In this document: positions 1 through 10,246 of the stretch, piece after piece
Layout: each line of letters opens with the position of its first letter
Position numbering within the stretch: the first letter of the stretch is position 1
Assembly (NCBI GenBank): GCA_012729295.1
Contig: JAAYDK010000247.1
Location: 1-34,502, forward strand
DNA: 34,502 nt
Source of the DNA: Spirochaetales bacterium
GTDB lineage: Bacteria > Spirochaetota > Spirochaetia > Sphaerochaetales > Sphaerochaetaceae
Direction: 5' to 3'
The notes under the pieces: model-generated
The model's database searches: none
Seen by the model: the letters and a program-made list of their open reading frames with translations, nothing else
Told to the model about the DNA's origin: nothing
Position numbers and translations under genes: made by a program

Positions 1-2
1 AA

Positions 3-2036
3 TACATTTTTCATGGTAACGACGGGACATCGATGCCTTGGAACGATACTGCCCAACTTGATTTTCTCAATCCTCAGACTCGTGAGGCCGTCATTCAACA
101 AATCATTCATGTAGCTCGAAATTTCAGCATCATCCGTTTCGACGCAGCGATGACGCTTGCGCGTAAACACATCCAACGGCTTTGGTATCCCAAACCGGGT
201 ACGGGAGGAGACATTCCCGGTAGATCCGGATATGGTCTTACCGATGAGGAATTCAATCAACGGATACCCAATGAATTTTGGCGCGAAGTGGTCGATCGCA
301 TTTCCCGGGATGCTCCCGACACTCTGTTGCTTGCTGAAGCATTTTGGATGATGGAAGGCTACTTTGTCCGAACCCTCGGCATGCATAGAGTGTATAACAG
401 CGCGTTTATGAATATGCTGAAAAATCAGGAAAATCAGAAATATCGGGAGACTATCAAGAACACCATCGCCTATGATCCCGAGATTCTCAAACGCTTTGTC
501 AATTTTATGAACAACCCGGATGAGGAGACCGCGGTTGCCCAATTCGGCGATGGAGACCGTTACTTCGGAGTGTGCACACTCTTGGCTACCATGCCTGGAT
601 TACCGATGTTTGGACACGGTCAAATCGAAGGATTCAAGGAAAAATACGGAATGGAATACCGTCGTGCCTATTGGGAAGAGAAGCCGGACAAACGGCTAAT
701 CGATGAGCATCGACGAAGAATCTTTCCATTATTAAATATGCGACATCTTTTTTCAGGTTCGCAACATTTCCAGTTTTTCGATATGGTCGAAGATGGGAGA
801 ATATGCGAATCGGTATTTGCATATGTAAACGGCAATACAAGCAGCCGTGTCTTTGTCCTCTACAACAATCAATATGAACAGGTGCGTGGAAGAATCCATA
901 CTTCTGCCGCAAAGCTCGAAAGGTTGCCCAACGGAAATCGTGAACTTGTCACAACGACCCTAGCCGAAAGCCTAATGCTCACCATCGGAGGAAGGCGCTA
1001 TACCATTTGGACCGAGTTTCCCGAGAATCTGACCTATATATTCTCATCGATGACCATTTTCGACGAAGGTTTCTCGACTCAGTTGAATGGGTATCAGACG
1101 AAGATATTTCTCAATATCAGAGAGGTCGAAGATTTCGATGGGTCGTATGAACTGCTATGTAATCAATTATCCGGCAAGGGTACCTATACGTTTGAATCGG
1201 ACTTGCGGACTATCAGGCTGCAACCGATTTTCAGGGCAATGGATAATTTCCGCTCGCCACATATGTTAAAAATTACAAAGACTCTCTTCAACGGTGAATC
1301 GACACACCAATCAAACCGTAAGCTTACCCTGCTCGCTGGAGAAGCATACGCACGACTGACTGCAGAATTTGAAAAGATGCTTCCGGCTGCACGAAAGGCA
1401 ATCGGGGAACCAGTTCAGGAGGTAGAACCGCTTTCTCTCATCAGACAGATTCAGCGTACTGCCGATTGTTTTACCCCAGTTCAAAAATTGGATAAACTGA
1501 CTGCACAACGCGATAAAACCTTTTTTTCCTCGCTAGGAACGACCATGACCGAGCTCCCATTGATTTTTAACACATTTTTGTGCCTTGAACCATTTATCGA
1601 ACCGGACAGTTCGCTTGGAAAGGTATGTAAAACCATCGAACAACTTTCTCTTACACAATTCTTTACCAATGCTGCAGCTTCATTCGATATAGAGCAAGAC
1701 CAGCTGAATCATGTATTAAGAGGCTCAGCGTTCTTCGCAGCCCCGCCGTCATCGGTTGCTGAAGGCATCCGTGCAAACACCGTGGATGCAAAGACAATAT
1801 TATCGGCTCTGCTTTCCGACGAATCAATTCAATCGTATATCGGTGCAAATCTTTATGAAGGGGTTCTCTGGTATAAAAAAGAGGCGTTTCAGGAAATGGT
1901 CGTGCTCGTACTGTTGGGAACCTATATGCGCCACAACGATATCGATAGCGATTCAATCATTTCCCTTGCAGTCGAATGGTTTCAGGCGGACTTACGTTCA
2001 GACTATCGAATAGATAGACTAATCGGTAATCTTTGA
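3..2036 (+). CDS. GH13-like alpha-amylase family protein, 5' truncated by the window edge
   Basis: The frame is open from nt 3 (YIFHGNDGTSMPWNDTAQLDF...) upstream of the ORF-track Met at 33. GH13-like blocks: IIRFDAAM, LLLAEAFW, FVNFMNNPDEE, MPGLPMFGHGQIEG. Helical C-terminal extension of about 200 aa. Confidence 0.8.
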   Translation, partial: YIFHGNDGTSMPWNDTAQLDFLNPQTREAVIQQIIHVARNFSIIRFDAAMTLARKHIQRLWYPKPGTGGDIPGRSGYGLTDEEFNQRIPNEFWREVVDRISRDAPDTLLLAEAFWMMEGYFVRTLGMHRVYNSAFMNMLKNQENQKYRETIKNTIAYDPEILKRFVNFMNNPDEETAVAQFGDGDRYFGVCTLLATMPGLPMFGHGQIEGFKEKYGMEYRRAYWEEKPDKRLIDEHRRRIFPLLNMRHLFSGSQHFQFFDMVEDGRICESVFAYVNGNTSSRVFVLYNNQYEQVRGRIHTSAAKLERLPNGNRELVTTTLAESLMLTIGGRRYTIWTEFPENLTYIFSSMTIFDEGFSTQLNGYQTKIFLNIREVEDFDGSYELLCNQLSGKGTYTFESDLRTIRLQPIFRAMDNFRSPHMLKITKTLFNGESTHQSNRKLTLLAGEAYARLTAEFEKMLPAARKAIGEPVQEVEPLSLIRQIQRTADCFTPVQKLDKLTAQRDKTFFSSLGTTMTELPLIFNTFLCLEPFIEPDSSLGKVCKTIEQLSLTQFFTNAAASFDIEQDQLNHVLRGSAFFAAPPSSVAEGIRANTVDAKTILSALLSDESIQSYIGANLYEGVLWYKKEAFQEMVVLVLLGTYMRHNDIDSDSIISLAVEWFQADLRSDYRIDRLIGNL

Positions 2037-2088
2037 TGTTATAGAAGGTTCATTGACTTATGAGAAACGATACGGTAAGGTTGCGAAT

Positions 2089-3339
2089 ATGAAAACATGG
2101 ATCACCTATGCAGCTGCAATCGCCATGGGGTTTTCCGCTTCGCTGCTCCTTGGTGAATTTGCCTTGTTCGATACGATCGTCGGTTCTGTCGTACCGGTAT
2201 TGATTGATATCGGAGTATTTATCCTTTTCCCGATGGTCTTCATTACGTTCGCATCGGGTATTTCTTCGTTACGCAGGCATTCTCGAACTTCGCTGATGTT
2301 TTTTACGACCATATTGTGGAGTCTTTTTACTACCATGGTATTAAGTGCTGCAGCTGCTGCAGTGTTCAAACTTCTTCCCTTTACGTTGAACGATACAACG
2401 GCGATAAGCCGATTCACCGTACTTCCGGACGGATTGGATAAAATTACGGCAACACGGGTTTTCTCGCTTCTTTTTCATCGTAATGCGTTCATGCAGTTTT
2501 TTGCTTCCGACAGCCATTTGTTACCCATTATTTCAATTGCAGCGGTCATCGGGTATGCACTCAAGCCTAACATCGAAGTAATCAGACCGGCATATGTGGT
2601 AATGAACTCCTTTTCCGAAGCAATGTTCAGAATCGCACGATTTTTTGCCGTATTCGGAGCGATTACAGTTGGTTTTACTGCCAGTAGTTTTTTCAGGACG
2701 GTCGATTTTGATGGGATGTTCTATACGAATCTATCGTATTTTTCCATCATCGGGATTGCAACCTTTATAGCGTTATTCGTCATCCTTCCCCTTTTATTCG
2801 TATTATTTACCGGATTTAGGAGGGGCAATCCATATCGAGTGCTCTTTGGAGCAACGGCAGCGTGTCTTGCCGGCTTCTTTACATCCAATCAGTTGTGGGC
2901 TACGACTGTATTGTTACCGACGGCACGTAAGAACAACCAAATCCAAAAGCGTATTGCAGGAACAACGCTCCCTCTGTACACGATACTGGGCAAAGGCGGC
3001 AGTGCCATGATGGCGACTGTCACGCTATTGGTTTTAATTACCATGGCCACAAAGAAAGTTCCATCTTGGACCGAGGCAATGGTTGCTGCAGCATTTTGTT
3101 CGATATTTTCACTACTTAGTTCGTTCAATCTCGGGTATGAGACTCTGGCGATTTTATTGATGGCCTGTAGTGCGATGAGTATCGATCTACAGAGTTTAAA
3201 CTTGATGGTTTTAGCATTATTACCGATTATCGGGGGAGCCGCCACCATGATCGATACGGCAATCGCGGCTTTCGGATCAGCCTATAGTTCGCGACTTATT
3301 GTTACTGGAATGAAAACTCCGTATCGCGAACTGATCTAA
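2089..3339 (+). CDS. Dicarboxylate/amino acid:cation symporter (SDF)-like membrane protein, divergent
   Basis: Multiple TM segments; TTVLLPTARKN...IAGTTLPLYTILGKGGSAMM aligns by eye with the SDF hairpin/TM7 region. ORF track starts at TTG 2053; ATG at 2089 (MKTWITYAAA) preferred. Confidence 0.65.
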   Translation: MKTWITYAAAIAMGFSASLLLGEFALFDTIVGSVVPVLIDIGVFILFPMVFITFASGISSLRRHSRTSLMFFTTILWSLFTTMVLSAAAAAVFKLLPFTLNDTTAISRFTVLPDGLDKITATRVFSLLFHRNAFMQFFASDSHLLPIISIAAVIGYALKPNIEVIRPAYVVMNSFSEAMFRIARFFAVFGAITVGFTASSFFRTVDFDGMFYTNLSYFSIIGIATFIALFVILPLLFVLFTGFRRGNPYRVLFGATAACLAGFFTSNQLWATTVLLPTARKNNQIQKRIAGTTLPLYTILGKGGSAMMATVTLLVLITMATKKVPSWTEAMVAAAFCSIFSLLSSFNLGYETLAILLMACSAMSIDLQSLNLMVLALLPIIGGAATMIDTAIAAFGSAYSSRLIVTGMKTPYRELI

Positions 3340-3349
3340 CAAAAAATAC

Positions 3350-4135
3350 ATGAGTAAATATTTACGGATCGCCTGCATATCAACGCATACTGCACTCACG
3401 ATAATTCTCACGATATTCGTAGGACAGGCATCGCTGGCAGTTCTGTTTGCAAATCGTACGATTGGAACGTCGCAGTCGGTATCCGGCAGCGTATTCGGCC
3501 AATTACTACTTCCCGCACTGCTAGTTTCAATCATATCCTTGATCGGATCTTTTCCCATCTCGCTGAAAGACACGTCACGGATGGTAATGGAGCGCCGCCT
3601 TCTACCGCTCATCTTTCTTACTTCGGCGTTAAGCGGTATCAATATCCTTCCGCTTCATTCAATGCTTGTATCAAACATGATTTTCTCACCGACTGTCGTA
3701 GCGGTATTATATCAATTCTCGCTTTTATTCTTCGTTTATCTCATACTGGTAATCGCTCTTTTTCAGCAAGGGGTGAATATGCTGAAGTTCGGTCAGCTTA
3801 TCACGATCGGAGCTTTGGGTTGCTTACTACTAGCTGCGCTATCGCCTGTTTCTGCCAGCGTTGCGCACAACGTTGTTTCGGGACGTTTTGCGTCAACGCA
3901 GGTGCTGTTTGCAGTACAAATCATAGGGATTATCGCTATCGCTTGTTTCGTAGCAATCTTTGTCAAAGAAAAAACCCGTCATAACGCACTGAGATGTGGA
4001 GGGTTTATTTCGCTCACTCTCGCAATTCTTGGGCTTTCTTCGCAATTCGGGACTGCCGTCAAATTACTCGGAATAGTGATATTTGCAGTTGGAGTATTAC
4101 TTGTTTCTCCAATTTTTCAAGGTGACAGATTGTAA
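3350..4135 (+). CDS. Hypothetical multi-pass membrane protein
   Basis: 261-aa ORF, several hydrophobic helices, 10 nt after the symporter stop; no recognised family. Confidence 0.6.
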   Translation: MSKYLRIACISTHTALTIILTIFVGQASLAVLFANRTIGTSQSVSGSVFGQLLLPALLVSIISLIGSFPISLKDTSRMVMERRLLPLIFLTSALSGINILPLHSMLVSNMIFSPTVVAVLYQFSLLFFVYLILVIALFQQGVNMLKFGQLITIGALGCLLLAALSPVSASVAHNVVSGRFASTQVLFAVQIIGIIAIACFVAIFVKEKTRHNALRCGGFISLTLAILGLSSQFGTAVKLLGIVIFAVGVLLVSPIFQGDRL

Positions 4136-4136
4136 A

Positions 4137-4158
4137 AAACGGGGCAGACGCCCCGTTT
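4137..4158. terminator. Stem-loop terminator between convergent genes
   Basis: AAACGGGGC-AGAC-GCCCCGTTT, A-rich 5' and T-rich 3' flanks, between the stops at 4135(+) and 4163(-). Confidence 0.8.
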
Positions 4159-4162
4159 ATAA

Positions 4163-5812
4163 TTATTTTTTAAAATCGATAATACTCGGATCATAATCTA
4201 CAGGAGCATCGAATCCCAACAGCTCAATACAGGTTGCGGTAATCGAACTGATTCCGAGGTTCTGCCGCAATGTAGTCGAGTACTCTCCGTCATAAGACGG
4301 ATCATAGAGAATGAACGGAACGGGATTCAGGGAATGTGCGGTTTTGCTCTGCGGTGTTCCATCTGATTTTCGCTTGACCGAACCGTTTTTATCGTGTTCA
4401 AACATATCGTCAGCATTCCCATGGTCTGCGGTGAGAATCAATATCCCTCCCACTTCATCGATAACTGCTTTTAATCTGGCAAGCTGTAAATCCATCGCTT
4501 CCATCGAACATATCACAGCCTGATAGATCCCGGTATGACCGACCATGTCTCCGTTCGGATAATTCATCTTGATAAAATCATACGAGCCGCTTCTGATTGC
4601 TTCGATTGCCAAATCGGTAATTTCAGCACATTTCATCCAAGGCCTTTGTTCAAATGGGACGATATCCGAGGGAACTTCAACATACGTTTCAAGCTTCTGA
4701 TCAAACTTTCCTGTTCTGTTTCCATTAAAAAAGTAGGTTACGTGCCCATACTTTTGTGTTTCACTGATTGAGTACTGGCGGACTTTGGATGCACATAGAT
4801 ATTCAGCCATAGTCCTGTCTATCGAAGGAGGCGAGACCAGATATTGAGACGGGACATGCAAATCACCGTCGTATTCCATCATGCCTGCATACTCGACTTT
4901 AGGGAAACGCTTGCGGTCAAATTCCTTTAACTCCGCAGCTTCGAAAGCTTTCGTAATTTCCAAAGCTCGATCGCCTCTGAAATTAAAGAGGATTACGCTG
5001 TCCCCATCTACTATCGGACCGATAGGTTGACCATGTTCCTCGATTACAAACGGAGGCAGGTCCTGGTCTATCGCCTTGGTTTCCTTTCTCAAGGTAACGA
5101 TAGCCTCGTGTGCAGAGGGAAACCTACGACCTTCTCCGAGAACGTGTGTTTCCCACCCCCGTTTCACCATATCCCAATTTGCGTTATAACGATCCATCGT
5201 GATGACCATTCTACCGCCGCCCGAAGCAATTCTCGCATCGAATCCTTGGTCGGACAGTCCAACTAAAAACTCTGCAAAAGGATCAAAATACTCGAGTGCC
5301 GATAATTCGCCAACATCACGTCCGTCAAGCAGTGCGTGAACACGGACTTTCTTTACGCCTGAGGCCTTCGCTTCAATAATCATGCTTTTCAAGGTATCGA
5401 TATGCGAGTGTACGTTACCATCCGAAAGCAAGCCGATAAAATGAAGCGTTTTATCCGAAGCAATCACATTGGAAGTAAGTTTTTTCCAAACCGCACCTTC
5501 GAACATGGCTCTCGATTCAATAGAAGCGGCTACCAGCTTTGCCCCCTGTGCGAACACCCTTCCGCAACCGATGGCATTATGTCCGACTTCGCTGTTACCC
5601 ATATCGTCATCCGAGGGTAATCCCACAGCAGTACCGTGAGCCTTCAGCTTGGTCCAAGGAGCCGAGTTCATCAGATGCTTGAGCATATTTGCTTTTGATT
5701 CTGCGACTGCGTCTCCTTCCTGATATTTACCAATACCGACTCCGTCCATTATGACCAGTACGACGGGTCCTTTCCTCGTAATATTGCGATTCCTATTCAA
5801 TGCTTCGACCAT
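4163..5812 (-). CDS. gpmI: 2,3-bisphosphoglycerate-independent phosphoglycerate mutase
   Basis: 549 aa; VIMDGVGIG, MGNSEVGHNAIG (catalytic Ser), LLDGRDV, TADHGNAD motifs. Confidence 0.93.
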   Translation of the reverse strand: MVEALNRNRNITRKGPVVLVIMDGVGIGKYQEGDAVAESKANMLKHLMNSAPWTKLKAHGTAVGLPSDDDMGNSEVGHNAIGCGRVFAQGAKLVAASIESRAMFEGAVWKKLTSNVIASDKTLHFIGLLSDGNVHSHIDTLKSMIIEAKASGVKKVRVHALLDGRDVGELSALEYFDPFAEFLVGLSDQGFDARIASGGGRMVITMDRYNANWDMVKRGWETHVLGEGRRFPSAHEAIVTLRKETKAIDQDLPPFVIEEHGQPIGPIVDGDSVILFNFRGDRALEITKAFEAAELKEFDRKRFPKVEYAGMMEYDGDLHVPSQYLVSPPSIDRTMAEYLCASKVRQYSISETQKYGHVTYFFNGNRTGKFDQKLETYVEVPSDIVPFEQRPWMKCAEITDLAIEAIRSGSYDFIKMNYPNGDMVGHTGIYQAVICSMEAMDLQLARLKAVIDEVGGILILTADHGNADDMFEHDKNGSVKRKSDGTPQSKTAHSLNPVPFILYDPSYDGEYSTTLRQNLGISSITATCIELLGFDAPVDYDPSIIDFKK

Positions 5813-5871
5813 GCGCTGCTCCTTGGGTACAATCGTAACCGAATATAGCTATTTATTGAATGGACGTAAAG

Positions 5872-7647
5872 TCACAAAGCTGCGGTAGCTTGTGCCAGCC
5901 ATGTACGTTCTGCCTCGTCTAGATAGGGGTCAAGTTCATCTCTGACCCAAGTATGATACGTATTGACCATATGTATTTCAGCATCGCTGAGCAGGGATGT
6001 ATCGATTAGCTTTCTTTCGAACGGACACATGGTTAAAACTTCGAACGCTAAAAAAGAACCGAATTCCGTCTCTCCGTCTTCAACCACCGTAATGATATTT
6101 TCCAGTCTAATTCCATACCGGTCTTTCTTATAAATGCCCGGTTCGTCGGAAAGGACCATGCCACTAATCAGCGGAACTACAAGTGGACGAGGTGAGATGT
6201 TCTGAGGTCCTTCGTGGACGTTCAGACAAAATCCGAGTCCATGTCCTGTACCGTGACCATAATTCTGCCCGTGCTGCCATAAATGCTGCCTGGCTAGTAT
6301 GTCGAGCTGATAACCGGTCGTCCCTTTAGGAAACCGCTGAGATGCGAGAGAGAGGTTTCCCTTTAATACAAGCGTATAATCTCTTGTCATCTCGTCAGAA
6401 GGAGCGCCGAACAATAAGGTTCGCGTTACGTCTGTTGTTCCGCATGTGTACTGTGCTCCCGTATCCAGCACTAAAAGCCCGTCGGTATCCAGCACGCTAG
6501 CTGTTTCGGGCGTAGCGGCATAGTGGGCAAGCGCGCCGTGTCCGCAAAATCCAGCTATCGGTGAAAAGGAAGGTCCGATATATTCGTCACTTTTTTTTCT
6601 GAACCAAACCAGCTTCTCAGCCAAGGTAATTTCATCGTATACGTGCTTTGAAGCTGCAAGATGAGAAAGGAATCTTACTAAAGCAAGACCGTCCAGCAGA
6701 TGTGCCCGACGCATTCCTTCCAGTTCTTTAACATGTTTCGCAGCTTTTAGATCGGTCGATATATCGCGGCCTTCCACTGTCCCGACTCCGGTGGGGAACG
6801 CCTGAAACAACGCAGTTGAAACCTTGTCGGGAGAAAAATATATTGTTGAATTCTGAGCAGGAATCTTTTGCAATACGTTTTTTATATCATCGTACGAAAC
6901 GATTTCGACATCCTTGCTCAGCTGTTCTTTTAGGCCGGTTTCGACTCGGTCTGCATCGATACAGAGAATCGCGTTTTGTGGACCTATCAGCAGATAGGCT
7001 AAAAACACCGGATTGTAAGTGATATCACTGCCTCTTGCATTAAGTATCCATGCGATATCGTCCAAACTTGCAACTAGATGATGAGTACAGCCGAGTCTCT
7101 GAAACGACTTTCTGATGATATCTATCTTTTCACTACAGGTAAGTCCTGCATAGCGTTCGGATAAGGTGGTCACAGGTTCGTGCGGTGGTGCAGGGCGGTC
7201 GGTCCATATCAGGTCAAACCAATCGTCTGTAGCAACTACTTCGAACCGCCTTCCGATGAAGGCTCTCTCGATCGTTCTCTTTGCGGAAAGGGTCATGGTA
7301 GTACCGTCAAAGCCAATTCTGCAGCCTTCTTTCATCGTATTTGAAAGCCATTGGACATAATCTACTACCTGTGGTGTATCAATCTTCTGTAAATCGAACG
7401 GAGAACCTTCCAATTGCTGTTCGGCCTGAATGAAATAACGGGAATCAACCCATAACAGAGCCCTATCTGCCGTGACTACTACTGTTCCCGCAGAACCGGT
7501 AAATCCGGTTATCCAAGCCCTAGTGAGCCATCTTTGCGCAACATATTCGCTTGAATGCGGATCGCTTCCCGTTACAATCCATGCGTCGACTCGATTCTCG
7601 CGCATAATCTCTCGCAATGCTTCTAACCTGTTCGCAATGGTATTCAT
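5872..7647 (-). CDS. M24 family aminopeptidase P (Xaa-Pro aminopeptidase)
   Basis: 591 aa; WIVTGSDPHSSEYVA, DTGAQYTCGTTDVTRT, GHGTGHGLGFCLNVHEGPQ, SDEPGIY. Confidence 0.92.
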   Translation of the reverse strand: MNTIANRLEALREIMRENRVDAWIVTGSDPHSSEYVAQRWLTRAWITGFTGSAGTVVVTADRALLWVDSRYFIQAEQQLEGSPFDLQKIDTPQVVDYVQWLSNTMKEGCRIGFDGTTMTLSAKRTIERAFIGRRFEVVATDDWFDLIWTDRPAPPHEPVTTLSERYAGLTCSEKIDIIRKSFQRLGCTHHLVASLDDIAWILNARGSDITYNPVFLAYLLIGPQNAILCIDADRVETGLKEQLSKDVEIVSYDDIKNVLQKIPAQNSTIYFSPDKVSTALFQAFPTGVGTVEGRDISTDLKAAKHVKELEGMRRAHLLDGLALVRFLSHLAASKHVYDEITLAEKLVWFRKKSDEYIGPSFSPIAGFCGHGALAHYAATPETASVLDTDGLLVLDTGAQYTCGTTDVTRTLLFGAPSDEMTRDYTLVLKGNLSLASQRFPKGTTGYQLDILARQHLWQHGQNYGHGTGHGLGFCLNVHEGPQNISPRPLVVPLISGMVLSDEPGIYKKDRYGIRLENIITVVEDGETEFGSFLAFEVLTMCPFERKLIDTSLLSDAEIHMVNTYHTWVRDELDPYLDEAERTWLAQATAAL

Positions 7648-7666
7648 GTTATCTCCGATGTATCTA

Positions 7667-8704
7667 TTATCGACGTTTCTTTTTATTTTTCGAGCTTTTG
7701 CGAGCTTTTTGGCTTTGTATGGCAGCCTGTTGCCGTTTCAACGCCATTGCTTCTGCCGTAGCAGCCTGCTTCTGATGGATATGGCGGCTATAGAACAATA
7801 CGAAAAAGCCGAATACGATCATGGCCATACATAGGATTTGTCCCATGGATATATTTAAAAATGACGTAAACAAGGCAGTTTCCGATGAATTTTTTCCCCA
7901 AGCAATGACAAATCCCAAATTCGAATCGGGTTCCCGCACATATTCGATAAAGAAACGAGCAAAGCCATATCCAATGATGTACCATGCGAGCAGAAAACCG
8001 TGATATTGCTTTCTCGGTCGCATGATAAACCATAAGAACAGCCACAGGACAACTCCTTCAAACAGAGCTTCGTATAACTGCGAAGGATGTCTGGGGAGAT
8101 TAATTAAAGCACCTTGGCTGAATTCGATTCCAATTCGTTCAGCAAAATCACGGACCCACTGATGATTGGTACTGTATGAAGGAGCATCGGGGAAAACCAT
8201 TGCCCAAGGAACAGACGAGGCCCTGCCCCACAACTCCCCGTTGATAAAATTTCCCAATCTTCCGAAGGTATAGCCCAGCGGTATTCCTGCAACCAGTACG
8301 TCGGCAACCTCGAAAAATCGGCGATGATGTATCCTGCAATAGATAATTACGGCAACGATAGTACCGACCAAGCCTCCGTGATAGCTCATTCCCGGCAGCC
8401 CGACGAAACGCCCGTTTCTAAATGGCCAAAAGATCATCCACGGATGCGTCCAGTAATACCAAGAACCATCGTAGAGTAAAGTGGAAAACAGCCTTGCTCC
8501 GAGAATCAGTCCTGCGATGGCAAAAATGAATAAATTGATAGTGTCGTCGACCGAACTGTCGAATTCCTTTTTCTTTACCTGATTCCTGACCAGGATGTAC
8601 GTTGTGGCGAACGCAAAGATGTACATGAGGCTGTACCAGCGTATCGGAAGCCCGGGAATTATGGTGGGTACAATCCACGTGGGGTATTCAATAAAGAGAT
8701 GCAT
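7667..8704 (-). CDS. lgt: Prolipoprotein diacylglyceryl transferase
   Basis: IRWYSLMYI, MSYHGGLVG, GRLGNFINGELWGR, RHPSQLYEA; Lys/Arg-rich C-terminal tail. Confidence 0.93.
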   Translation of the reverse strand: MHLFIEYPTWIVPTIIPGLPIRWYSLMYIFAFATTYILVRNQVKKKEFDSSVDDTINLFIFAIAGLILGARLFSTLLYDGSWYYWTHPWMIFWPFRNGRFVGLPGMSYHGGLVGTIVAVIIYCRIHHRRFFEVADVLVAGIPLGYTFGRLGNFINGELWGRASSVPWAMVFPDAPSYSTNHQWVRDFAERIGIEFSQGALINLPRHPSQLYEALFEGVVLWLFLWFIMRPRKQYHGFLLAWYIIGYGFARFFIEYVREPDSNLGFVIAWGKNSSETALFTSFLNISMGQILCMAMIVFGFFVLFYSRHIHQKQAATAEAMALKRQQAAIQSQKARKSSKNKKKRR

Positions 8705-8797
8705 AAAAGAAGTGTACGCTGAGAGCGAAAACCGGTCAACAGCAACTCCGAGAATATTGTGGCCTATCAGCGAGAAAATAGATATATTCTAGGTACT

Positions 8798-10246
8798 ATG
8801 AAAAAGCTAAAGATATTTTTAATCATTACTATTGTCTCATTGGCTTTCACGCTCCAGCTTGCCGGCGCAAACGGTATCGACGAGCAACTTGCCTCCAGCT
8901 TATTCTATTATCAGCCTCAAACGGCTTCATCATCACAGCAGCGTTCCGACGATATTTCTCTGAATATGAGGAAATTGGAACTGCTCTATCGTTTGATCGA
9001 ACGCGATTTTCTGTATGAAATAGACAATGATGCGGTATTCGAATCGATGGCAAAAGGGCTCTTTGCCGCGCTAGACGATCCGTACTCCGGGTATGTCGTT
9101 GCAAAAGAAGCGGCTGATTTTACCGAAGAAACTACGGGAACGTATGGCGGTATCGGAGCCTATATCTCCAAAAACTTTCTTGAGTACCGGGACTTTAGCA
9201 AACCGGATACCTATATGGTCAACATAACTTCCGTATTTCCCGGTTCTCCCGCAGAGATGGCAGGCCTCCGTTCCGGAGACTTGATATCGCATATCGACGG
9301 AAAACCGGTGGACGATTGGGAGGCCGAAGAAGCCTCTCGGGCACTCAAGGGAGAACCAGATACTACGGTTGTCTTGACAGTCCATAGAGGCTCGACAGTC
9401 TTCGATGTTCCTGTAGTTAGGAAGATCGTGACCGTTCCTACCGTATCAAAAACCTATATCGACGATACAATCGGGTATCTAAGAATCACGCAGTTTACTA
9501 ATTCAACCACCGAGCAGGCGGGGAAGGTCATCCAGGAATTTGCAAACAAAAACCTCAAAGGAATCATTCTCGACCTGCGGGATAATCCAGGAGGAGTTGT
9601 TGACTCTGCCGTATCGGTAGCAGACATGCTCCTATCAGGCAAGCCTATTGTCCATATTTACACCAAAAACGATGCTCGCAAGGAATCCTATACTGCCAGA
9701 ACAAGTACGCTGGTTTCCACATCGATTCCGATGGTCGTTCTCGTAAACAAAGGATCCGCATCAAGTAGCGAAATACTTGCGGGGGCACTTAAGGATAATA
9801 ATCGGGCAACCTTGGTGGGAAATACTACCTATGGAAAAGGTTTGATCCAACTTGTATCCCCGTTCGACGAAGGTTACTACACGCTGACTACAAGCCAGTA
9901 TAGAACACCAAACGGCAACGATATCAATAAGGTTGGAATTCCGGTCGATTATGAAATTGAAGAGATTGTCGTGGCCGAAGAAGATCTCGATCGCTATACA
10001 GAATTCGTGCAAAGCGGAATCGTCGAAACCTTTGTCGACGAATATCCCGAATATTCTGAAGTTGCTGTACAGTTGTTCCTGTCTCAGGTAGAAGCTACCG
10101 AAGAACAGCTGCCAAGGGATATCTATCGTTTGTTACTACGTAGAGAGTATTTGAACAGAATGCCCTATGAAGAGCGACCTATTGTAGATCCTGATTATGA
10201 TCCGGCACTTAAAAAAGCTATTGATTTATTAACGACAGGGCGCTGA
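8798..10246 (+). CDS. S41 family carboxy-terminal processing protease with signal peptide and PDZ domain
   Basis: Start at ATG 8798 (MKKLKIFLIITIVSLAFTLQLAGA) rather than 8759; PDZ (GSPAEMAGLRSGDLI), LDLRDNPGG, NKGSASSSEILAGALKDN. Confidence 0.9.
   Translation: MKKLKIFLIITIVSLAFTLQLAGANGIDEQLASSLFYYQPQTASSSQQRSDDISLNMRKLELLYRLIERDFLYEIDNDAVFESMAKGLFAALDDPYSGYVVAKEAADFTEETTGTYGGIGAYISKNFLEYRDFSKPDTYMVNITSVFPGSPAEMAGLRSGDLISHIDGKPVDDWEAEEASRALKGEPDTTVVLTVHRGSTVFDVPVVRKIVTVPTVSKTYIDDTIGYLRITQFTNSTTEQAGKVIQEFANKNLKGIILDLRDNPGGVVDSAVSVADMLLSGKPIVHIYTKNDARKESYTARTSTLVSTSIPMVVLVNKGSASSSEILAGALKDNNRATLVGNTTYGKGLIQLVSPFDEGYYTLTTSQYRTPNGNDINKVGIPVDYEIEEIVVAEEDLDRYTEFVQSGIVETFVDEYPEYSEVAVQLFLSQVEATEEQLPRDIYRLLLRREYLNRMPYEERPIVDPDYDPALKKAIDLLTTGR

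Noticed and set aside
634-912. Antisense ORF inside the amylase-like gene, like many other opposite-strand ORFs in the track
   Set aside because: Fully overlapped by a well-supported CDS and no recognisable protein features.
4757-4764. TGTTTCAC parS half-site
   Set aside because: Only half of the palindrome, inside gpmI; right arm absent.
7788-8339. Multiple overlapping ORFs of 60-90 aa within lgt
   Set aside because: Out-of-frame with a strongly supported Lgt sequence; treated as spurious.
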